NCBI GenBank assembly: GCA_002329075.1
Contig: DCXR01000011.1
Span: 1 to 38,857 of the forward strand
From: Candidatus Neomicrothrix sp. UBA2131
GTDB lineage: Bacteria > Actinomycetota > Acidimicrobiia > Acidimicrobiales > MedAcidi-G1
Direction of reading: 5' to 3'
Length of the DNA stretch: 38,857 nucleotides
Each line of letters begins with the position of its first letter. The first letter of the stretch is position 1. Below, piece after piece: positions 6,513 to 14,920 of this stretch. The position numbers were made by a program, and so were the translations under genes. The notes beneath the pieces are model-generated. The model did not search any database. It saw only the letters and a list, made by a program, of their open reading frames with translations, and was not told the origin of the DNA.

Positions 6513-7572
6513 GGTGGCGGTCGTCGCCACTGCCATCCACCAGGTGCCGGCGCTGACCGACACCACCGAGGTCCAGTTGATGGTGCCGCTGATCAACGCC
6601 GCACGCGATGCGGTCGGCCTCACCCAGGCCGAGATCGGCTTTACCTGCTCGGGGAGCAGCGACTTCCTCGCCGGGCAGGCGTTCTCCTTCGTGCAGACCC
6701 TCGATGCGATCGGTGCGTTCCCACCGATCAGCGAGAGCCACGTCGAGATGGACGGCGCCTTCGCCCTCTACGAGGCGTGGGTGAAGCTCCAGGCGGGCGA
6801 GATCGACACGGCGCTGGTCTTTTCGTACGGGAAGTCCTCGCCGGGGTCGCTGCGTGACGTGCTCGCGCTCCAGCTCGACCCCTACTTCCTGGCGCCCCTA
6901 TGGCCACCTGCGGATGCCGTCGCCGCCATCCAGGCCCGCCTGCTGCTCGAGGCCGGGAAGGTGAGCGGCGAGGACCTGGCCGAGATCGCCGTGCGCAGCC
7001 AGCGCAACGCCGTGGGCAATCCGAACGCCGTCCGCTTCTCCCCGGACATGGCCGTAGCAGACGTGATGGCCGAGGTGCCCGTAGCCGACCCGCTCCGGCC
7101 GAGCGACCTGGCCGCCGAGTCCGACGGTGGTTGCGCGATCGTCCTGGCTGCAGGGGATCGGGCCCGTCAACTCTGTGGCCGGCCCGCCTGGATCCGGGGC
7201 ATCGACCACCGCATCGATGCCCACGGGCTCGGTACACGAGACCTCACCAGGGCCCCGTCGGCGGAACTCGCCGCATCGGTCGCCTGCACCACGGCCGATC
7301 TGGCGATCGAGTCCCTCGACATCGCCGAGTTGCACAGTCCGACGACCAGCCAGGAGGCGATCCTCGTACGTGAGCTCGGGCTGGGAGCCGCGACCGAGGT
7401 GAACCCGTCGGGTGGAGCGCTTGCCGCTAACACCCTGATGGCCGCCGGCCTCGTGCGAATCGCCGAGGCGGCCCGTCGCATCATCGACGACAGGGCCGAC
7501 CGGGCGCTGGCGCATGGCACCTCCGGGCCCTGCCTCCAGCAGAACCTCGTCTGCGTGATGACGGGGGGCTGA
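6505..7572 (+). CDS. Thiolase-fold protein (SCP-x/Ltp type) lacking the nucleophilic cysteine
   Basis: This 355-residue member of the SCP2-thiolase group has the usual late motifs in modified form. ELHSPTTSQEAI replaces the usual ELHDAFT, NPSGGALAANTLMAAG replaces NPSGGALAxGHPxGATG, and HGTSGPCLQQN lies near the end. The position of the thiolase acyl-carrying Cys is Asp83 (VEMDGAFALYEAW), and the GHP histidine is also lost. Thiolytic cleavage is therefore unlikely. Known Cys-less homologues such as Ltp2 are retro-aldolases that work with a DUF35 partner, which fits the neighbours. The ribosome binding site GGGGAGGAG precedes the ATG. Confidence 0.8.
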   Translation: MREVAVVATAIHQVPALTDTTEVQLMVPLINAARDAVGLTQAEIGFTCSGSSDFLAGQAFSFVQTLDAIGAFPPISESHVEMDGAFALYEAWVKLQAGEIDTALVFSYGKSSPGSLRDVLALQLDPYFLAPLWPPADAVAAIQARLLLEAGKVSGEDLAEIAVRSQRNAVGNPNAVRFSPDMAVADVMAEVPVADPLRPSDLAAESDGGCAIVLAAGDRARQLCGRPAWIRGIDHRIDAHGLGTRDLTRAPSAELAASVACTTADLAIESLDIAELHSPTTSQEAILVRELGLGAATEVNPSGGALAANTLMAAGLVRIAEAARRIIDDRADRALAHGTSGPCLQQNLVCVMTGG

Positions 7573-7574
7573 TC

Positions 7575-8738
7575 GTGGCGAAGCAGCGCACCGCCGTCCT
7601 CGGCGTCGGACAGACGAAGTACCAGTCGACGCGTGGCGATGTATCCATGGCCGGGCTGGTCCGCGAGGCGGCCCTGCGTGCCCTCGTCGACGCCGGACTG
7701 GAATGGTCCGACATGGATGCCGTCGTCATCGGCAAGGCCCCCGACTTCTTCGAGGGCGTGATGATGCCCGAGTTGTACCTCGCCGACGCACTGGGGTGTG
7801 TGGGCAAGCCGATCCTCCGGGTTCACACCGCCGGTTCGGTGGGGGGTTCGACGGCGCTGGTCGCCGCCTCCCTCGTCCAGGGCGGCATCCACCGCCGGGT
7901 ATTGACCATCGGCTTCGAGAAGCAGTCCGAGTCCAACGCCACCTGGGCCCTTTCCCTCCCGCAGCCATTCTCGGTGTCGATCAACGCCGGTGCCGGCGGC
8001 TACTTCTCGCCGATCATCCGCCACTACATGGAGCGCTCCGGAGCCCCGGACCTGATCGGCTGCATGGTCGCCTTCAAGGACCGGCAGCACGCACTCCGAA
8101 ACCCCTACGCCCACCTCCACCAGCACGACCTCACCTTCGACCAGGTGGTCGAGGCGCCGATGCTGTGGGACCCGATCCGCTACTCGGAGACCTGTCCCTC
8201 ATCGGACGGTGCCTGCGCCATGGTTCTAGGTGACGAGGCCGCCGGCGATGCCGCGGCTGGACCGGTGGCCTGGGTGCACGGCACGGCGATGCGGTCCGAG
8301 GCCAACAACTTCCCGGGACGTGACGAGGTGGACCCGCAGGCCAGCAGGGACTGCGCCGCCGACGTGTTCCGGCAGGCGGGCATCTCCGATCCCCGGTCCG
8401 AGATCGACGTAGCGGAGATGTACGTGCCGTTCTCCTGGTATGAGCCGATGTGGCTCGAGAGCATCGGGTTCGCCGAACGCGACGCCGGATGGCGCATGGT
8501 GGAGGAGGGGGCCACGCACCTCGACGGCGGCGACCTGCCCGTGAACTGTTCCGGCGGGGTGCTCTCATCCAACCCGATCGGGGCCTCGGGCATGATCCGC
8601 TTCGCCGAGGCGGCGCTCCAGGTACGGGGGATGGCCGGCGACCACCAGGTAGAGGGCGCCCGACGGGCCTTCGGGCACGCCTACGGTGGTGGAGCGCAGT
8701 ACTTCGCCATGTGGGTGGTCGGTGCCGACAGGCCCTGA
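7575..8738 (+). CDS. Thiolase-fold protein (acetyl-CoA acetyltransferase-like) lacking the nucleophilic cysteine
   Basis: The 387 residues fit the SCP-x-like thiolase family, with VLGVGQTKY at the N-terminus and VNCSGGVLSSNPIGASGMIR and GHAYGGGAQYFAMWV near the C-terminus. The usual NxACASG around the nucleophile is HTAGSVGGS, so Gly87 stands at the Cys position. It starts with GTG only two bases after the previous stop. Together with the preceding gene it probably forms the two halves of a heteromeric enzyme, the arrangement seen for lipid-transfer-protein aldolases of steroid side-chain degradation. The true substrate is unknown. It is the last member of the tightly coupled block; the ferredoxin follows after 67 bases. 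Confidence 0.8.
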   Translation: MAKQRTAVLGVGQTKYQSTRGDVSMAGLVREAALRALVDAGLEWSDMDAVVIGKAPDFFEGVMMPELYLADALGCVGKPILRVHTAGSVGGSTALVAASLVQGGIHRRVLTIGFEKQSESNATWALSLPQPFSVSINAGAGGYFSPIIRHYMERSGAPDLIGCMVAFKDRQHALRNPYAHLHQHDLTFDQVVEAPMLWDPIRYSETCPSSDGACAMVLGDEAAGDAAAGPVAWVHGTAMRSEANNFPGRDEVDPQASRDCAADVFRQAGISDPRSEIDVAEMYVPFSWYEPMWLESIGFAERDAGWRMVEEGATHLDGGDLPVNCSGGVLSSNPIGASGMIRFAEAALQVRGMAGDHQVEGARRAFGHAYGGGAQYFAMWVVGADRP

Positions 8739-8805
8739 GATCGCAGCAGGCCGCCCCGACCGAATACGATCCCTACACACGCCCACCATCCTGTTGGAGA
8801 GACCG

Positions 8806-8997
8806 ATGCGCATCGTCGTCGACTATGACCTCTGTGAGAGCAACGCCATCTGCATGGCGATCGCCCCCGACGTGTTCGAGGTGCGGGACGACGATCTCCT
8901 CCATGTCCTGAACGAGGCTCCCGGCGAAGACCGCCGCGAGAAGATGGAGGAAGCCGTCCAACGCTGCCCGAAGCAGGCGATCGCGATAGAGGACTGA
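8806..8997 (+). CDS. Small ferredoxin, probably one [3Fe-4S] cluster
   Basis: This 63-residue acidic protein has Cys10, Cys16 and Cys54 in the pattern C-x5-C...C-P, with DVFEVRDDD between. This is typical of the three-cysteine ferredoxins that feed electrons to cytochrome P450s in actinobacteria. The family's fourth cysteine is absent, so a [3Fe-4S] cluster is expected. It is followed by a ferredoxin reductase, giving a complete electron-delivery pair. No P450 gene lies in the window, so its partner must be elsewhere. The start ATG follows a TTGGAGAGA ribosome binding site. TACGAT at 8765-8770 may be its own -10 box. Confidence 0.85.
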   Translation: MRIVVDYDLCESNAICMAIAPDVFEVRDDDLLHVLNEAPGEDRREKMEEAVQRCPKQAIAIED

Positions 8998-9037
8998 CCG
9001 GACCATCCGGCGGTCCCGGCCGGGTTGGGCCAAGCCG

Positions 9038-10243
9038 GTGAGGGACTCCGTCACCATCGTCGGCGCCTCGTTGGCCGGCCTGCGGTCCGCCGAGACCCTG
9101 CGCCGTGACGGCTTCGGGGGCCGCATCAGCCTCATCGGTGACGAGCCGCACCAGCCCTATGACCGGCCACCGCTTTCGAAGCAGGTCCTCGCCGGCGACT
9201 GGGAACCCGAGCGGGCGCTCCTGACCCCCGCAGAGAAGCTCGAACCGCTCGGGTTGGACCTGCGGCTCGGGGTGCGGGCCACCGGGCTCGACGTCGCTGC
9301 CCGCGAGTTGGAGGTCGACGGGGTGGCCGAGCCCTTCGACGGCCTCCTGATCGCCACCGGGGCACGGTGTCGGACCCTGCCGGGCACCGGAGGCCCTGTG
9401 GCCGTCCACACCCTGCGGACGCTCGACGACTGCCTCGCCATCCGGGCGGCACTCGATGACGGTGCACGTCGGATGGTCGTCATCGGCGCCGGCTTCATCG
9501 GCGCCGAGGTGGCATCGGTTGCGGTCGGACGGGGCACCTCCGTGACGCTCGTCGAGGCACTTCCGGCGCCGTTCGCCCGTGTGCTGGGCCAGGAGATGGG
9601 TGCAGTGGTCGCCGACGTGCATGTCGCCAACGGTGTCGACCTTCGCTGCGGGGTAGGCGTTTCGTCCGTAGCGGGTGAGCCCGGCGCCATGACCGTCGCG
9701 ATGGCCGATGGCTCCGACGTCTACGCCGACCTGGTGGTCGTCGGCATCGGCGTGGTGCCGAACACCGAGTGGCTCGAGGGATCCGGCCTGACGCTCGACG
9801 ACGGCGTGGTCTGTGATCCCACCTGCCTCGCCGCCCCGAATGTCGTCGCGGCCGGCGACGTGGCCCGTTGGACCGACCCGCGTACCGGAGAGTCGATGCG
9901 GGTGGAACACTGGGACAACGCGGTCGAGCAGGGTCGCCATGCCGCCCGGCGCCTGCTGGCCACCGATGAGGAGGCTGAGGTGTTCGCGCCCGTGCCATGG
10001 TTCTGGAGCGACCAGTACGACCGCAAGATCCAGTTGGCGGGGCGTCCCCATCCCGACGACGAGGTGAGGGTGGTCGACGGCTCGACCGACGAGCGTCGTT
10101 TCGCCGCCTTCTACGGGCGCAGGGGGCAACTCACGGCAGTTCTCGGCATGAACCGGCCACGCCAGGTGATGCAGGGCAGGGGTCTCCTCGAGCAGGGCGT
10201 CGGTTGGGACGATGCGCTGGCGGTGGCCGCAGGGTGGGACTGA
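9038..10243 (+). CDS. FAD-dependent ferredoxin reductase (rhodocoxin/putidaredoxin reductase family)
   Basis: This 401-residue flavoprotein has the FAD-binding motif SVTIVGASLAGLRSAETL at the N-terminus. PYDRPPLSKQVL follows. The NAD(P)H-binding motif is VVIGAGFIGAEVASVAV near residue 150, and the second FAD motif is APNVVAAGDVARW near residue 270. The C-terminal reductase domain (VPWFWSDQYDRKIQLAG) is typical of reductases for P450 ferredoxins. It would pass electrons from NADH to the ferredoxin just upstream (40 bases away). GTG at 9038 is the only start that keeps the full N-terminal FAD motif. Confidence 0.9.
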   Translation: MRDSVTIVGASLAGLRSAETLRRDGFGGRISLIGDEPHQPYDRPPLSKQVLAGDWEPERALLTPAEKLEPLGLDLRLGVRATGLDVAARELEVDGVAEPFDGLLIATGARCRTLPGTGGPVAVHTLRTLDDCLAIRAALDDGARRMVVIGAGFIGAEVASVAVGRGTSVTLVEALPAPFARVLGQEMGAVVADVHVANGVDLRCGVGVSSVAGEPGAMTVAMADGSDVYADLVVVGIGVVPNTEWLEGSGLTLDDGVVCDPTCLAAPNVVAAGDVARWTDPRTGESMRVEHWDNAVEQGRHAARRLLATDEEAEVFAPVPWFWSDQYDRKIQLAGRPHPDDEVRVVDGSTDERRFAAFYGRRGQLTAVLGMNRPRQVMQGRGLLEQGVGWDDALAVAAGWD

Positions 10244-10743
10244 TGGCCCGGTTGCTTGCGCTGGTCGTGGTGGTCGTCGTGGTGGGCTGTGGCTCACCAG
10301 ATCGTCCTGCTGCGGTCGATGTCGAAGCACTGGAGCAGGCCATTCCCGCCGGCCTCGTGCCCGACCACCCCGAGGTGGTCACGGTCGTCGCCTGCCCGGA
10401 GATCACGCTTGATGGGCTCGGCCCGGTGTCGTGCACGGCCACCATCTCCGGTGTCGATATCCCGGTGAAGGTGACCCGTCCGGATCACCTCGACCAGATG
10501 AGGGTTTCCACAGGGGTGTCGCTCGTGCGTGCCGTCGACGTGGCCGTCGAGGTCGGGGAGCGTCTCGTCGCCGACCTTGGTGATGTCGGCGAGGTGACGT
10601 GCGACCCACCGGTTCGGGTGGCCCGGGCCGGCCAGCAGTTCACGTGCATCGTGATCGACCCGTCGTCGAGGGCACACCGGTTCGTCGCCACCCTGTCTGG
10701 CATCGATGCCTCGTTCCGGCTGGAGTTGGTTCCGAAGGGCTGA
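10243..10743 (+). CDS. Small secreted lipoprotein, DUF4333-like
   Basis: This 166-residue protein starts with a hydrophobic signal (LLALVVVVVVVGC) ending in a lipobox. The mature part has two similar halves, each with a Cys pair: VVACPE...PVSCTATISG and EVTCDPPVRVARAGQQFTCIVID. This resembles the DUF4333 fold of actinobacterial lipoproteins, with one disulfide per half. Its ATG overlaps the reductase stop by one base (TGATG), so it ends the catabolic operon. It may bind substrate or the envelope, but nothing in the sequence shows which. Confidence 0.7.
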   Translation: MARLLALVVVVVVVGCGSPDRPAAVDVEALEQAIPAGLVPDHPEVVTVVACPEITLDGLGPVSCTATISGVDIPVKVTRPDHLDQMRVSTGVSLVRAVDVAVEVGERLVADLGDVGEVTCDPPVRVARAGQQFTCIVIDPSSRAHRFVATLSGIDASFRLELVPKG

Positions 10744-10751
10744 GGGGTTCG

Positions 10752-13220
10752 TCAACTCTCGGCCAGGCGCTGGGCCAGGCGTTGGTTTATCCGTCGCCGT
10801 TCGAGGTGCTGGGCCACCTGAAGGTCCCCCTGTGGGACGGGGTGCGCCTCGATGAAGGATTCGACTCCGGGATCGGTATCGGAGTCCACCAGGTATCGGA
10901 CACCACCGAGCATGCGGGCGATGCTGTTGGAGGGGAACCGTGCGATCACCTCGTCCCAGCGGTTGGTGACCGTGTGCCAGACGAAGTTGCGGTGTCGCGG
11001 GTGTGCCAGGGCGTCGCGCAGCAGATAGGGGGCGTCCTGGCTGCGGATCCCGCCGTCGAGGAGTTCGTCGAGCAGGTTCGAAACCTCGTCGGGTCCCGGG
11101 AAGCGGGTGAGGGCACGCAGGTGCCGCTGTTCGACCTGGGCGGTTTCGGCCAGGCGGGCGCGCGTTCTGCACCTGGCGTAGGCATCTGCGTCACCGTGAG
11201 CGGCCACGACGGTCACGACCGCCGTCGCCACGGCGGGGTCGTCGATCGGTTCGTCCCACCGGGCCAGGGCCCCGGCGATGACGTCTGCGTCTGAGGCGAT
11301 CGTGCCTGCGGCGGTGAGGACGAGGCCCCGGAGTTGCCGGACGCGACCGTCGTCGTCCGGAATGGGGTCCCAACCCAGCCGTTCGACCGTCGGTCCGAGG
11401 ATGGCGGCCGCCCGTTCCGCCAAGCGGCCGGGAGCGAGCAGGTCGAGTGTCGTGAGGCCGCCGATGATCGCCTGCCAGACACCGAGGTCGACGTCGTCGG
11501 CCAGTGACCCGGCAAGTTCGAGGAACGAGTCGTGTCCCGCCCGTCCGGCCAGCACCAGCGCCCAACGGTCGGACGCTGCTGCGGCCCGCTCGGTTGCCGG
11601 CGACCCGGGGGCCGACGGGAGGGTCGTGCGGTAGAAGCCCGAGGCGTCGACGTTGAGCGAGCGCAGGTCGGCAATGTCGGTCACGGCGTCGACGACGGTT
11701 GTGTCCTGCGACGGGTCGAGGAGCACCCGGTGTTCGCCGGTGACGGTCCGGAACCGGACGGGAACCGACCAGCGGGTGCCGTCGTCGGTCCCGTCGTACC
11801 GGAAGGGGGACTGCGTGAGCTGCAGCGAACCGTCCTCGCCCATGCCCGCCTCGAGCAGGGGGTGTCCGCCCCGGAAGATCCACGCGTGCATGAGGCTGCG
11901 CACGGGTTGACCCGAGGCCGCCTCGAGTGCGTCCCAGAGGTCCTCGTTGTCGGTGTTCCCGTAGAGGTGCTCGGCGAGGTAGCGGCGCACGCCGGCCCGG
12001 AAGGCCTCTTCTCCGAGGAACTGCTCCAGCATCCGGACGACCGCCGCCCCCTTTTCGTAGGTGAGTACGTCGAACATGCCCTCGGCGTCCTCCGGGGTCA
12101 CGACCGGGTACTCGATCGGTCGGGTGGAGGCGAGCGAGTCGACGTCGAAGGCCGCGGTCCGGGCGGCACCGAAGCCTGTCCATACCTCCCAGTCGGGCCG
12201 GTAGTCCTCGATGGCCTTGAGCTCCATGAACGTGGCGAACGCCTCGTTCAGCCAGATGCCGTTCCACCAGCGCATGGTGACGAGGTCGCCGAACCAGAGG
12301 TGGGCCAGTTCATGGCTGAGCACGGCGGCGACGCTTTCGAGTTCCTGTCGGGTGGCGGCCTCCGGGTCGACGAGCAGGAGCACCTCTCTGAAGGTGATGC
12401 AGCCGAGGTTCTCCATGGCGCCGAAGGCGAAGTCGGGCAGTGCGACGAGGTCCACCTTGCCGCCCGGCACCGGAATCGCGTACCAGTCGGCGAGCCAGCG
12501 CAGCGAATGTGCTGCGACATCGAGGGCGAAGCCGGTGAGGTGTGCCTTGCCGGGAGGATGGATGACCCGGACCGGCACGCCGTCGACGTCGATCGGGTCG
12601 GTGGCTTCGAGGGGGCCTACGACGAATGCGACCAGGTAGGTCGACAGTGGGATCGTGTCGGCGAATCGGACGCGGTCATGGCCGTCACCGAGCGGAGTGC
12701 GTGAGGTTTCGGCACCGTTGGAGGTGGCGAAGAGGCCGCTCGGAACGTCGAGGGTCACGCCGAAGACGGCCTTCATGTCGGGTTCGTCGAAGCACGGGAA
12801 GCAGCGCCGGGCGTCGGTGGCCTGGAACTGCGTGGTGGCGATGGAATGTGTCGTTCCCCCTGGATCCATCAGGGTGCTCCGGTAGAAGCCACGGAGGCGG
12901 TCGTTGATCTCGCCGGCGAAGGTCAGGTCCAGCCGACCCTCACCGGGAGCGATCTGGCCCGGTGGGGTGAGCCGCACCTGTTCGAGTTCGCTGTCGAGGT
13001 CCACGGCACAATCCGTGGTTCCCTGAGGATCCGTCCAGGTGGCTGCGTGGATGGACAGCTCGGCGGCGTTCAGGACGAGGGTGCCGACCGGTTCGATGAC
13101 GTCGACCGCGATGGTGACGGCTCCGGTGAAGAGGTGCTCCCCCAGGTCGGGGCGCAGGGTCAGTTCGTAGCGTCGGGGGAGGGCATGGCGCGGCAGCCGG
13201 TGGGAGGGCGCATGGTCCAT
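10752..13220 (-). CDS. pepN: Aminopeptidase N (M1 zinc metallopeptidase)
   Basis: This 822-residue M1 family peptidase has GAMENLG near residue 265 (substrate N-terminus recognition). HELAHLWFGDL with the zinc histidines lies near residue 300, and NEAFATFME supplies the third zinc ligand. The N-terminal beta domain and the long C-terminal helical domain (ERAP1-like, from about residue 520) complete the usual four-domain plan. It removes N-terminal residues from peptides in the cytoplasm; no signal peptide is visible. Its length is a little below that of typical actinobacterial PepN. It is convergent with the lipoprotein gene, 8 bases apart. A TAGCCT box (13230-13235, minus strand) lies 9 bases before the ATG, suggesting little or no leader. 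Confidence 0.95.
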   Translation of the reverse strand: MDHAPSHRLPRHALPRRYELTLRPDLGEHLFTGAVTIAVDVIEPVGTLVLNAAELSIHAATWTDPQGTTDCAVDLDSELEQVRLTPPGQIAPGEGRLDLTFAGEINDRLRGFYRSTLMDPGGTTHSIATTQFQATDARRCFPCFDEPDMKAVFGVTLDVPSGLFATSNGAETSRTPLGDGHDRVRFADTIPLSTYLVAFVVGPLEATDPIDVDGVPVRVIHPPGKAHLTGFALDVAAHSLRWLADWYAIPVPGGKVDLVALPDFAFGAMENLGCITFREVLLLVDPEAATRQELESVAAVLSHELAHLWFGDLVTMRWWNGIWLNEAFATFMELKAIEDYRPDWEVWTGFGAARTAAFDVDSLASTRPIEYPVVTPEDAEGMFDVLTYEKGAAVVRMLEQFLGEEAFRAGVRRYLAEHLYGNTDNEDLWDALEAASGQPVRSLMHAWIFRGGHPLLEAGMGEDGSLQLTQSPFRYDGTDDGTRWSVPVRFRTVTGEHRVLLDPSQDTTVVDAVTDIADLRSLNVDASGFYRTTLPSAPGSPATERAAAASDRWALVLAGRAGHDSFLELAGSLADDVDLGVWQAIIGGLTTLDLLAPGRLAERAAAILGPTVERLGWDPIPDDDGRVRQLRGLVLTAAGTIASDADVIAGALARWDEPIDDPAVATAVVTVVAAHGDADAYARCRTRARLAETAQVEQRHLRALTRFPGPDEVSNLLDELLDGGIRSQDAPYLLRDALAHPRHRNFVWHTVTNRWDEVIARFPSNSIARMLGGVRYLVDSDTDPGVESFIEAHPVPQGDLQVAQHLERRRINQRLAQRLAES

Positions 13221-13400
13221 TGCCGCCGGAGGCTAGCGGTGGGAAGAAGCGCGGATTCGCGCGGACCGTGATGGGACGACACGGGAGCGCGCGCCTCGAG
13301 CCGTTCCTTAGGCAAACCGCGCGTGGATCGTCACGCGTCCGCAACCCAAGGAGCGCGTGGAGCGTGTGGAATGCAGGTGCGGAGTAGGGACCGTTGCGAT

Positions 13401-13419
13401 CCTCCGGAACTTCCGGAGG
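13401..13419. promoter_or_regulatory. Perfect 19-bp palindrome, possible operator
   Basis: CCTCCGGAA and TTCCGGAGG flank a single central C, giving 9 perfectly paired bases per arm. It lies between pepN and the small gene at 13474, 54 bases before that gene's ATG. A one-base centre cannot fold as a hairpin without opening, so a dimeric-repressor site is more likely than a terminator. Confidence 0.5.
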
Positions 13420-13473
13420 CGGAGCGGTCCCCCGACAGGCCGCCGGTTCGCCGGTGGTCGGGAAGGGGAGACG

Positions 13474-13704
13474 ATGTTACTCACGGGCCGAAGGTCCGAA
13501 CGGTGGGGTGGGCGACGCATGGCGCGTCGGCACGACATGCCCCTCCCGTACCTGCCCACGCTCGGCGAGGGAGAGTTCCCCGTCGAGGACGATTTCGCCC
13601 TTGCGATCGCCGTGGGGCGACGGCGTGACCGTGATAGGCGCCGCGAGGGGCTCACCGCCTCCGAGCGGTTGAGCGGCGCCATCGCGAGAGGACTGGTTGC
13701 TTGA
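13474..13704 (+). CDS. Small Arg-rich protein of unknown function
   Basis: This 76-residue frame starts at an ATG with a GGGGAG ribosome binding site 5 bases upstream. I recognise no family. The N-terminal half is basic, and the middle holds PLPYLPTLGEGEFPVEDDFALAIAVG, which looks like a short linear motif followed by a helix. The C-terminal half is an Arg-rich helix and then LTASERLSGAIARGLVA. It has no membrane segment or cysteine. An ATG at 13519 would give a shorter form starting MARRHDMPLPY. A palindrome upstream and a hairpin downstream make it look like a single-gene transcription unit. Confidence 0.45.
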   Translation: MLLTGRRSERWGGRRMARRHDMPLPYLPTLGEGEFPVEDDFALAIAVGRRRDRDRRREGLTASERLSGAIARGLVA

Positions 13705-13739
13705 CCTGATCCCCTGACCTGTCCTCGGGCGACAGCCCT

Positions 13740-13766
13740 GGCGCCGGTTCCTTCGGGGCCGGCGCC
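13740..13766 (+). terminator. Terminator-like hairpin after the small gene
   Basis: GGCGCCGG (13740-13747) pairs perfectly with CCGGCGCC (13759-13766). Within the loop a CC-TTCG-GG mini-hairpin extends the stem with a UUCG tetraloop. No U tract follows, as is common for high-GC actinobacterial terminators. It begins 35 bases after the small gene and before the kinase gene. Confidence 0.5.
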
Positions 13767-13870
13767 TCGGCGCGTGTGGGCGGGACCTCGGGCGGCCGTG
13801 TCATCGACGGGTCCCCGTTGGCAGACTGTCCGGCCGTAGGACGATCGAGCGACCATCGGAGAGATCCCCC

Positions 13871-14866
13871 TTGAGCGAACCGAGCATCGACGTAGTGGGT
13901 GTCGGCAACGCGATCGTCGACGTGATCGCCGAGGTGGACGATTCCTTCATCGTCGACCACGGGCTGGTCAAGAACTCCATGACGCTGATCGACGGCGAGC
14001 GGGCGGATCTGCTGGGAGCGGTGATGCCGCCCGGGATCGTCGCCTCCGGTGGCTCGGCCGCCAACACGATGGTCGGCGTGGCCGGGTTCGGAGGCCGTGC
14101 GGCGTATCTGGGGCTTGTCGCAGACGACTACCTGGGCGAGGCCTTCCGCAGCGACCTGCGCTCTGCCGGTGTCGCCTTCGACGTCCCCGGCAGGGCGAAC
14201 GAGATGCCAACCGCCCGTTGCCTGATCCAGGTCACGCCGGACGCCCAGCGGACCCTGAACACGTTCCTCGGCATCTCCGCCCACCTCAGCCCCGACGAGA
14301 TCGACGAGGATCTCGTCGCCTCGGCCTCCCACCTCTACTGCGAGGGCTACCTGTGGGACATGGAGCCCGCCAAGGACGGGATCCGCCACGCCATGGACGT
14401 GGCCCGTGGGGCGGGGCGGACGGTGTCGCTCACGCTCTCGGATTCGTTCTGTGTCGAGCGGCACCGTGCCGACTGGAGAGAGTTGCTCAGCGGGCGGGTC
14501 GACGTGCTCTTCGGAAACGCAGACGAACTACGCGCCCTGTACGAGGTGGACGACCTCGAACTTGCCGCAGATGCGGTCGCAGAGGACGTCGAAGTCGCAT
14601 TCGTGACCCTCGGCAGGCACGGCTCGCTTGTGGTCGCGGGCAACGACCGCATCAGGGTGGCCGCCGACGAACTCGACCACGGGGTAGTCGACACGACGGG
14701 CGCCGGCGACCTGTACGCCTCGGGGGTGTTGGCCGGGCTCAGCCGGGGTGCGTCGCTCGAGCGTGCTGCCCGGCTGGGCAGCATCGCCGCCGCCGAGATC
14801 ATCGGCCACCTGGGCGCAAGGCCCGAGGCCAACCTGGCGGCCATCGCCGAACGGGTCCTCGACTGA
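13871..14866 (+). CDS. PfkB-family kinase, adenosine-kinase-like
   Basis: This 331-residue PfkB carbohydrate kinase has the N-terminal VGVGNAIVDVIAEV segment and SGGSAANTMVGVAGFGG, the substrate-side glycine motif. DTTGAGDLYASGVLAG near residue 278 holds the catalytic Asp and anion hole. The overall pattern (long N-terminus, GNAIVDV, GGSAANT) matches the adenosine-kinase-like branch more than ribokinase or fructokinase. It would phosphorylate adenosine or a related nucleoside or sugar with ATP in the cytoplasm, fitting the nucleoside genes 6 kb downstream. The start is TTG at 13871, preceded by GGAGAGAT. Confidence 0.85.
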   Translation: MSEPSIDVVGVGNAIVDVIAEVDDSFIVDHGLVKNSMTLIDGERADLLGAVMPPGIVASGGSAANTMVGVAGFGGRAAYLGLVADDYLGEAFRSDLRSAGVAFDVPGRANEMPTARCLIQVTPDAQRTLNTFLGISAHLSPDEIDEDLVASASHLYCEGYLWDMEPAKDGIRHAMDVARGAGRTVSLTLSDSFCVERHRADWRELLSGRVDVLFGNADELRALYEVDDLELAADAVAEDVEVAFVTLGRHGSLVVAGNDRIRVAADELDHGVVDTTGAGDLYASGVLAGLSRGASLERAARLGSIAAAEIIGHLGARPEANLAAIAERVLD

Positions 14867-14907
14867 GCCCGCTCCTGCCCGCCTCGGAGCCCCGGGCGGC
14901 AACGGGA

Positions 14908-14913
14908 TAGCGT
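14908..14913 (+). promoter_or_regulatory. TAGCGT -10 box placed for a leaderless start
   Basis: TAGCGT ends 7 bases before the ATG at 14921, so transcription would start at or next to the start codon. No ribosome binding site is visible. The same box and the same 7-base gap occur at 20951-20956. Confidence 0.5.
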
Positions 14914-14920
14914 CCGTGCC

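Noticed and set aside
10243..10743. BMP-type substrate-binding lipoprotein for the nucleoside transporter
   Set aside because: It is far too short (166 residues), is 14 kb away and looks like two DUF4333-like halves.
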